This document shows positions 5,870 through 10,895 of a DNA stretch of 10,895 bases, piece by piece. Numbering within the stretch: position 1 is the stretch's first letter; each line of letters begins with the position of its first letter. Position numbers and translations under genes: made by a program. Under the pieces are notes generated by a model that saw only the letters and a list, made by a program, of their open reading frames with translations, was not told the DNA's origin and ran no database searches. The DNA comes from Actinomycetota bacterium (GTDB lineage Bacteria > Actinomycetota > Actinomycetes > Actinomycetales > Microbacteriaceae): positions 1 through 10,895 of the forward strand of contig WLES01000013.1 of the NCBI GenBank assembly GCA_009704155.1. The letters are read 5' to 3'.

Positions 5870-7502
5870 AGCGCTCGCCCTGTTCCTGCTTCTCGCGCTC
5901 TCGGGATGTTCTGCGTTACCCACGAGCGGACCTGTCCTTGTCGCCGGCCCACAAAATGTGACGGACGATGACAGTGTTCAGTACTTGCCAGCCGGACCGG
6001 CCGAAGGTGCGACGCAGCGTGAAATCCTCGACGGGTTCCTCGCAGCAGGTGCCGCGGCTCAAGAGAACTACCGCATCTCACGTTCGTTCTTGACTGACCA
6101 GTTTGCCAACGAGTGGGATCCAACATCGGAGACCCTTGTGAGGGGAACGTCGATTGACTATGTGTCCACGAGTGCGGAGTCACTGTCCGTTACAACCCCG
6201 ATCCTCGCTCGTATCGCTCGCGGCGGGGTTTACACAGACGAGAAACTCGGCGCAACTCAACGGTTTGATTTCGAGTTCACCGAGGTTGGTGGGGAGTGGC
6301 GAATCTCCGGTGCCCCGGATGCAGTCCTCATGGGACGTTCGACGTTTGAGTCGGCGTTTCAGCCCTACTCGGTCTTCTTTTACAACTCCGACCGCAGCAA
6401 ACTCATCCCCGAGATTCGATACTTCCCTCGGCAGGGAGACCCGGCGACGCGCGTTGCGCGCGCTGTGATCGCCGGCCCGAGCATTTACCTCCCCCACGCG
6501 TCGACAGCATTCCCCGCCGGTTCGGCACTCGTCGCATCGCCAATTGACGTCGTCGACGGACGAGCGCTCGTCGACGTTACGGGCGATGTTCTTGAGGCTT
6601 CGGCCGACGACCAACGGGCGATGCTCGTCGAGATGACGGCAAGCCTGACGGCACTTCCGTCCATCACGTCGGTAGACCTGACGGTTGATCGAACTCTTTT
6701 GCCGATCAGCATTTTTGGCAGTTCAGCAATGTTGGATGAACCCATTGTCAACGACAACCCGGCGATTGTCTCAGGTGGAGTGTTCGGATTCGTGTCCGGC
6801 TCTCAGGTTGACCCAGTGGCACCGCTCGGCAATCGAATTCTCGAACTCGCGCCGCTGTCGATCTCCTTCGACGGGAGTGTTTTCGCGGCTGTCGGGACAG
6901 CGTCGGGTGTTTATCGGGTCGGTGCCCAAACCGCGCTCGTTGCCAATCAACGGTCCGTCACGGAACCTCAAATTGACGACGCCGGCGGCGTGTGGTGGGT
7001 GAGACAGTCGAGCCCCTCAGCCATCACGGTGTGGAACTCCGGCAACTCACAAACCATCTCCGGTCCGTGGAATTCGACGGCGCAGATCGTCGCGCTGGAA
7101 GTCTCAAGGGAAGGCTCAAGGGTCGCAATCGCGCTGAACAGCTCGAGTGGGCCGGCGTTGTATGTCGCATCCGTCGATCGCGACGCGGCCGGTGCGGTGC
7201 GGGCAATCGCGGGATTCCACGAACTACCCATCGGCGGAAACAGTGTTATCGATATCGCCTGGGCTGATTCGGTCAGTGTTGCCGTGATTACGGAGAATAT
7301 TGCCCTCTCCTACGTCGAACTCGCATCTGTGGGTGGGATTACCGAGGTGCTCGGAACAGTTGACGCGCCAATCGCAATTTCTGGCGGTAACGGTTCGAGC
7401 CAGTTAGTGGTCCTCAGCTCCTCGGGTCAACTCTTTGTGCCGCGGTCGGGCGGGTGGCAAACGCTCGGCGTGACGGCGGAGTTGTTAGCAACACAACGCT
7501 AG
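5859..7502 (+). CDS. lpqB: Lipoprotein LpqB with GerMN and beta-propeller domains
   Basis: This 547-residue lipoprotein starts at GTG 5859, overlapping the mtrB end by 11 nt. The signal peptide is short (RTK, then a hydrophobic core) with lipobox LSGC and lipidated C17. An N-terminal LpqB domain covers about 20-165. A GerMN-type domain follows at about 180-285 (YFPRQGDPATRVARAVIAGP near 188-207, SITSVDLTVD near 268-277). A C-terminal WD-like beta-propeller covers about 300-545, with blade-like repeats such as LSISFDGSVFAAV and EVSREGSRVAIAL. Known role in mycobacteria: it binds the MtrB sensor domain and tunes MtrAB signalling, which agrees with the mtrA-mtrB-lpqB order here. It acts on the outer face of the cytoplasmic membrane. 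The frame remains open far upstream inside mtrB, but this is an out-of-frame shadow. No frameshift or missing domain is seen. Confidence 0.93.
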   Translation: MRTKALALFLLLALSGCSALPTSGPVLVAGPQNVTDDDSVQYLPAGPAEGATQREILDGFLAAGAAAQENYRISRSFLTDQFANEWDPTSETLVRGTSIDYVSTSAESLSVTTPILARIARGGVYTDEKLGATQRFDFEFTEVGGEWRISGAPDAVLMGRSTFESAFQPYSVFFYNSDRSKLIPEIRYFPRQGDPATRVARAVIAGPSIYLPHASTAFPAGSALVASPIDVVDGRALVDVTGDVLEASADDQRAMLVEMTASLTALPSITSVDLTVDRTLLPISIFGSSAMLDEPIVNDNPAIVSGGVFGFVSGSQVDPVAPLGNRILELAPLSISFDGSVFAAVGTASGVYRVGAQTALVANQRSVTEPQIDDAGGVWWVRQSSPSAITVWNSGNSQTISGPWNSTAQIVALEVSREGSRVAIALNSSSGPALYVASVDRDAAGAVRAIAGFHELPIGGNSVIDIAWADSVSVAVITENIALSYVELASVGGITEVLGTVDAPIAISGGNGSSQLVVLSSSGQLFVPRSGGWQTLGVTAELLATQR

Positions 7503-7546
7503 TCCGAGTTTTCCCACGGATCCGGTTGTGGGCTGCGAGCAGATTG

Positions 7547-8155
7547 GTGAACGCTCGACAATCGAGCGTGGACTGGGTAGACGCGGTGTGGGATGTGGCC
7601 TGCGTTGTCTGTCGTGTCTCCGGTGCCACTCTGTGCGAAGCGTGCGCGGTGCGTGTTGTGTCCTCCGCTCCGGTCACTCGCGAGATTGCCGGATTAGAGG
7701 TCACAGCGCTTGGCGGTTACCGAAACGAACTTCGAACGCTGATTCGCGCTGCTAAAGCTGGACGTTCGCCACAGTCCGTTTCGCGCCTTTCGCCCGCAAT
7801 CCGAAGGCTCATCCCTCTCGATGCAACGATCGCCGTCCCCATGCCGTCGTCACGCGGTGGCTTTCGCCAACGGGGGTGGAGCCTTGCCGGTCGAGTGGCT
7901 CGAATGACGGGCCTTCCCGTGCGCGATGTGCTGACGTTTTCCAATCCCCGCACCCAACGCGGGCTCACCGCGGACGACCGGTGGAGCGGACGTTCGATGA
8001 TTCTTCGCGGACGTCACGGTCTCAGCGGGCATTTCGTCGTCCTCGTTGACGACGTGTGCACGACGGGAGCGACGCTCACCAACGCCCGCCGAGCGCTGGA
8101 GGCCCACTGCGTCACGGTTGTTGGCGCGGTGGTTCTCGCAAGCGTCTCGCCGTAG
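7547..8155 (+). CDS. comF: ComF family phosphoribosyltransferase-like protein
   Basis: From GTG 7547 the protein is 202 residues. The N-terminus has a four-cysteine zinc-ribbon-like pair, CVVC (19-22) and CEAC (30-33). The middle has P-x2-R-x3-RGW (100-111, [11 protein letters not shown]) and [11 protein letters not shown] (135-145), which match the ComF 'RGxN' and 'RxQxGLxxxxR' blocks. The type I PRTase PRPP loop [14 protein letters not shown] (164-177) is intact. In naturally competent bacteria ComF supports DNA uptake; in actinobacteria it is conserved without proven competence and its substrate is unknown. The start is uncertain. GTG 7454 would overlap lpqB by 49 nt, TTG 7526 and 7544 are alternatives, and GTG 7568 lies in the arm of a hairpin; none has a good Shine-Dalgarno. 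7547 gives the usual short lead before the first CxxC. It lies 44 nt after lpqB and could be in the same transcript. Confidence 0.85.
   Translation: MNARQSSVDWVDAVWDVACVVCRVSGATLCEACAVRVVSSAPVTREIAGLEVTALGGYRNELRTLIRAAKAGRSPQSVSRLSPAIRRLIPLDATIAVPMPSSRGGFRQRGWSLAGRVARMTGLPVRDVLTFSNPRTQRGLTADDRWSGRSMILRGRHGLSGHFVVLVDDVCTTGATLTNARRALEAHCVTVVGAVVLASVSP
7551..7569 (+). repeat. Perfect 8-bp inverted repeat at the comF start
   Basis: ACGCTCGA (7551-7558) and TCGAGCGT (7562-7569) are perfect reverse complements separated by the 3-nt loop CAA. The stem has five G-C pairs. No T-run follows (the next bases are GGACTGGG), so it is not a standard intrinsic terminator. It falls between or inside the alternative comF start codons and would occlude GTG 7568. 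Confidence 0.7.
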
Positions 8156-8158
8156 AAT
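8153..8158 (+). promoter_or_regulatory. Predicted secA -10 box overlapping the comF stop codon
   Basis: TAGAAT matches the TATAAT consensus at five of six bases, and its first three bases are the comF TAG stop. I see no convincing -35 box 16-19 nt upstream. A start site about 7 nt downstream (near 8165) would give a secA leader of about 50 nt. This agrees with the 59-nt gap after comF, the largest between any two genes here. Confidence 0.45.
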
Positions 8159-8163
8159 GTAAC

Positions 8164-8200
8164 CACTGCCGAATCGCCCATTCCGTGCGTCGGCCCAGTG
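8164..8200 (+). promoter_or_regulatory. Imperfect hairpin in the secA 5' leader
   Basis: CACTGCCGA (8164-8172) can pair with TCGGCCCAGTG (8190-8200): nine base pairs with a 2-nt CC bulge on the 3' side and a 17-nt loop. The hairpin ends 3 nt before ACGGAG (8204-8208), which contains the secA Shine-Dalgarno (GGAG, 6 nt before GTG 8215). It would begin right at the transcript end predicted from the TAGAAT box. It has no T-run, so it is not an obvious terminator for comF. A role is not known. Confidence 0.4.
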
Positions 8201-8214
8201 AAACGGAGTACCGA

Positions 8215-10895
8215 GTGGCAAATATTCTCGAACGCGCGCTGCGAGTGGGCGAAGGGGCAATCCTCCGCAAACTCAAGGCCTACGCAAAATCGGTGAACGC
8301 CCTTGAAGACGCATTTTCCAGCCTGTCCGACGCCGAACTCCGCGCAGAAACCGTCGATTTCCGCGAACGCTACGCAAACGGCGAATCTCTCGACGTAATG
8401 CTCCCCGAAGCATTCGCCGCAGTTCGTGAAGCCGCAAAGCGCACCCTCGGAATGCGCCACTATGACGTTCAAATCATGGGTGGGGCCGCACTCCACCTCG
8501 GAAACATTGCAGAAATGAAGACTGGTGAGGGTAAGACGCTCGTTGCGACCCTCGCCGCTTACCTCAACGCGATCCCGTCGCGCGGTGTTCACGTCGTCAC
8601 AACCAACGATTACCTCGCGTCGTACCAGTCAGAGCTCATGGGCCGTGTGTTCCGTGCCCTCGGGATGACCACCGGTTGCATTCTGTCCAACCAGACTCCG
8701 GAGGTTCGTCGCCAGCAGTACAGTGCCGACATCACCTATGGAACGAACAATGAGTTCGGGTTCGACTATCTCCGCGACAACATGGCCTGGCAGCGTCCCG
8801 ACATGGTTCAGCGCGGACACTTCTACACAATCGTTGACGAAGTTGACTCCATCCTGATCGACGAGGCACGCACGCCGCTCATCATTTCTGGACCGTCATC
8901 GGTGGAAGCTAACCGCTGGTTCTCAGAGTTTTCGAAGATTTCACTTCGACTGATCGCTGGTGAGGACTACGAGGTTGACGAGAAGAAGCGCACGATCGGT
9001 GTGCTCGAGTCAGGAATTGAGAAGGTCGAGGATTACCTCGGAATCGACAACCTCTACGAGTCGGTCAACACGCCTCTCATTTCGTTCCTCAACAACTCGT
9101 TGAAGGCGAAAGAACTTTTCCGTCGCGACAAGGATTACGTGGTCATGAACGGCGAGGTCCTCATTGTCGACGAACACACCGGTCGAATCCTCGCCGGTCG
9201 TCGCTACAACGAAGGTATTCACCAGGCGATCGAAGCAAAAGAGGGCGTCGAGGTCAAGGCCGAAAACCAGACTCTCGCTACCGTCACCCTTCAGAACTAC
9301 TTCCGCCTCTACGAGAAGCTGTCGGGAATGACGGGTACCGCTGAAACGGAAGCGGCTGAGTTCGCCGCGACTTACAAGATTGGCGTTGTTCCCATCCCAA
9401 CGAACCGCCCAATGGTTCGTAAAGATCAGGCCGATCTTGTCTACCGAACGGTTGACGCAAAGTTCCGCCAGGTCGTTGAAGACATCGTCGCCTGCAACGG
9501 CAAGGGCCAGCCTGTGCTCGTCGGAACCGTGTCCGTCGAGAAGAGCGAAATGCTCTCCAAAGCTCTTGCGCAGCGCGGCATCCGCCACGAAGTGCTCAAC
9601 GCCAAGAACCACGCCCGAGAAGCTGGAATTGTCGCGGAAGCCGGGCGCCTCGGTGCTGTCACAGTTGCCACCAACATGGCTGGCCGTGGAACTGACATCA
9701 TGCTCGGTGGAAACGCCGAGTTCATGGCAGTCCGTAAACTCCACGACCTCGGACTCAACCCGAATGACACCCCCGACGAGTATGAAGCGCAGTGGGATGG
9801 CGTCTATGCAGAAATGAAAGTTCAAGTCGAGGCCGAGGCAGAGAAAGTTCGCGCGGCTGGAGGTTTGTACGTTCTCGGCACTGAGCGTCACGAATCGAGG
9901 CGTATCGACAATCAGTTGCGCGGTCGTTCCGGTCGTCAGGGCGACCCGGGTGAGAGCCGCTTCTACCTTTCACTTCAAGACGATCTCATGCGACTCTTCA
10001 ACGCTGGCGCAGCCGAAGCCATCATGCGCCGAACCGGTGACGATGACCTCGCCATCGAATCCAAGATTGTTTCGCGCGCGATTCGCTCTGCGCAGTCGCA
10101 GGTCGAAGCGCGTAACGCCGAAATCCGTAAGAATGTGCTCAAGTACGACGACGTTCTCAACCGTCAGCGTGAAGCGATTTACGGTGACCGCCGCCAGATT
10201 CTCGAAGGTGCTTCAATCAAGGAGCGGATTGCTCAGTTCATCGAGCGTTCCATCACCGATGCCGTCAACGAGCGCACGTCTCAGGTTCGTAATTCCGATG
10301 ATTGGGATCTCGAGCAGCTCTGGATTGATGTTCGCCAAATCTTCCCCGTGACAATTTCAGTTCACGACGTGCTCGCTGAGTACGGCTCCAAGATTTCGTC
10401 GGCCGATGTTTCGCGCGAACTCATTTCTGACGCGATGGTTCAGTACGGCATTCGCGAAAACTCACTCGGTGATGCGGCTACGCGTGAACTTGAACGACGT
10501 GTCGTCCTCTCGGTTGTCGACCGTCGTTGGCGCGACCACCTCTATGAGATGGATTACCTCAAGGACGGAATCGGACTGCGCGCAATGGCTCAGCGTGACC
10601 CGCTGATTGAATACCAGCGCGAGGGTTACTTGATGTTCCAGCAGATGATGGGACTGATTCGTGAAGAATCCGTCGGATTCATCTTCAACCTCGATGTTCA
10701 GGTCGCGCCTGGAGCCGGTGGCCAAGCTGTCGCTGCCCCCGGACTCAGTGGCTCTCAAGCCCCCGCTCAGCTGTCTTACTCGGCGCCCAACGAAGACGGG
10801 GAAACGGTGGTTCGCCCCGCGCAACCGCGCCAGAACCCTGCGCCTGCGCAGCGCCCACGTGTCCAGCCGCAGAAGCCACCGGCGAAGGACGGCCC
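8215..10895 (+). CDS. secA: Preprotein translocase ATPase SecA (3' end outside window)
   Basis: 893 codons are visible from GTG 8215, set by GGAG at 8205-8208, and the frame is still open at the window edge. SecA is the cytoplasmic motor that pushes unfolded preproteins through SecYEG. Seen here are Walker A MKTGEGKT (101-108), DEVD box (208-211) followed by [15 protein letters not shown], the preprotein-crosslinking region (about 222-360), and [14 protein letters not shown] (318-331). NBD2 motifs [13 protein letters not shown] (483-495) and [20 protein letters not shown] (562-581) follow. The helical scaffold/wing region contains [20 protein letters not shown] (767-786). After about residue 830 the sequence turns into a flexible linker rich in P, Q, A and G. 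A C-terminal zinc-binding CxC motif, if present, lies beyond the end. This is the house-keeping SecA (SecA1 type). Its neighbour comF is usual, but hpf, often between them, is absent. Confidence 0.97.
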   Translation, partial: MANILERALRVGEGAILRKLKAYAKSVNALEDAFSSLSDAELRAETVDFRERYANGESLDVMLPEAFAAVREAAKRTLGMRHYDVQIMGGAALHLGNIAEMKTGEGKTLVATLAAYLNAIPSRGVHVVTTNDYLASYQSELMGRVFRALGMTTGCILSNQTPEVRRQQYSADITYGTNNEFGFDYLRDNMAWQRPDMVQRGHFYTIVDEVDSILIDEARTPLIISGPSSVEANRWFSEFSKISLRLIAGEDYEVDEKKRTIGVLESGIEKVEDYLGIDNLYESVNTPLISFLNNSLKAKELFRRDKDYVVMNGEVLIVDEHTGRILAGRRYNEGIHQAIEAKEGVEVKAENQTLATVTLQNYFRLYEKLSGMTGTAETEAAEFAATYKIGVVPIPTNRPMVRKDQADLVYRTVDAKFRQVVEDIVACNGKGQPVLVGTVSVEKSEMLSKALAQRGIRHEVLNAKNHAREAGIVAEAGRLGAVTVATNMAGRGTDIMLGGNAEFMAVRKLHDLGLNPNDTPDEYEAQWDGVYAEMKVQVEAEAEKVRAAGGLYVLGTERHESRRIDNQLRGRSGRQGDPGESRFYLSLQDDLMRLFNAGAAEAIMRRTGDDDLAIESKIVSRAIRSAQSQVEARNAEIRKNVLKYDDVLNRQREAIYGDRRQILEGASIKERIAQFIERSITDAVNERTSQVRNSDDWDLEQLWIDVRQIFPVTISVHDVLAEYGSKISSADVSRELISDAMVQYGIRENSLGDAATRELERRVVLSVVDRRWRDHLYEMDYLKDGIGLRAMAQRDPLIEYQREGYLMFQQMMGLIREESVGFIFNLDVQVAPGAGGQAVAAPGLSGSQAPAQLSYSAPNEDGETVVRPAQPRQNPAPAQRPRVQPQKPPAKDG

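Noticed and set aside
8156..8214. SecM-like upstream arrest peptide for secA
   Set aside because: The gap is too short and holds no start codon with a Shine-Dalgarno and an arrest-motif-like peptide.
8014..8592. Open frame of 192 codons on the minus strand covering the end of comF and the start of secA
   Set aside because: It is antisense to two well-supported genes, has no family-like motifs, and spans the secA promoter region; treated as a shadow.
9010..9891. Long open frame of 293 codons on the minus strand inside secA
   Set aside because: It lies fully antisense to conserved SecA motifs. Its peptide has no recognisable domain, and such open antisense frames are common opposite GC-rich codon-biased genes.
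1..10895. Mobile elements, CRISPR arrays, tRNA/rRNA genes, phage or defence genes
   Set aside because: No repeat-spacer pattern, transposase, integrase, cloverleaf-like sequence or terminal inverted repeats were seen. All genes fit a conserved actinobacterial core locus with uniform composition.

Overview
The window looks like core chromosome of a high-GC Gram-positive (Actinomycetota), most likely order Micrococcales and plausibly a compact-genome Microbacteriaceae. The grounds are gene content and order (DUF5719, a zincin-like protein, DUF3499, manB, mtrA-mtrB-lpqB, comF, secA), frequent GTG starts, moderately high GC, and very tight packing with no gene-free stretch longer than about 60 bases. 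The family placement is inference; no rRNA or other marker is present.

Layout. (1) 1-1490, plus strand: the last 44 codons of a membrane protein, possibly a glycosyltransferase, overlapping a membrane-anchored secreted DUF5719 protein. (2) 1487-1903, minus strand: a 138-residue zincin-like (PF06262-type) protein with no HExxH site. It is convergent with DUF5719, with overlapping stop codons, and divergent from the next gene. (3) 1904-1938: a 35-bp divergent promoter region in which both genes appear to have a -10 box exactly 6 nt before the start codon, suggesting two leaderless mRNAs. (4) 1939-7502, plus strand: DUF3499, manB, mtrA, mtrB, lpqB, with gaps of 20 nt or less or overlaps. (5) 7547-8155: comF, with a perfect 8-bp hairpin near its start. 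(6) 8215 to the end: secA (893 codons visible, 3' end outside), with a predicted promoter overlapping the comF stop codon and a hairpin filling most of its 5' UTR.

How the genes work together. The cluster is about the cell envelope. ManB supplies mannose-1-phosphate or glucose-1-phosphate for glycan precursors. MtrA/MtrB is the actinobacterial two-component system for cell wall and division, and LpqB is the lipoprotein that modulates MtrB. SecA drives export of such secreted proteins. DUF5719 and the upstream membrane protein are also surface-associated. ComF is a phosphoribosyltransferase-like protein of unclear role.

I found no mobile element, CRISPR array, RNA gene, phage or defence system, and no convincing new biological system. 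The points worth a second look are small regulatory architectures: the symmetric leaderless divergent promoter, the stem-loop holding the mtrA ribosome-binding site, the comF-start hairpin and the secA leader hairpin. Gene-order differences from relatives (manB directly before mtrA; no hpf between comF and secA) are also noted.
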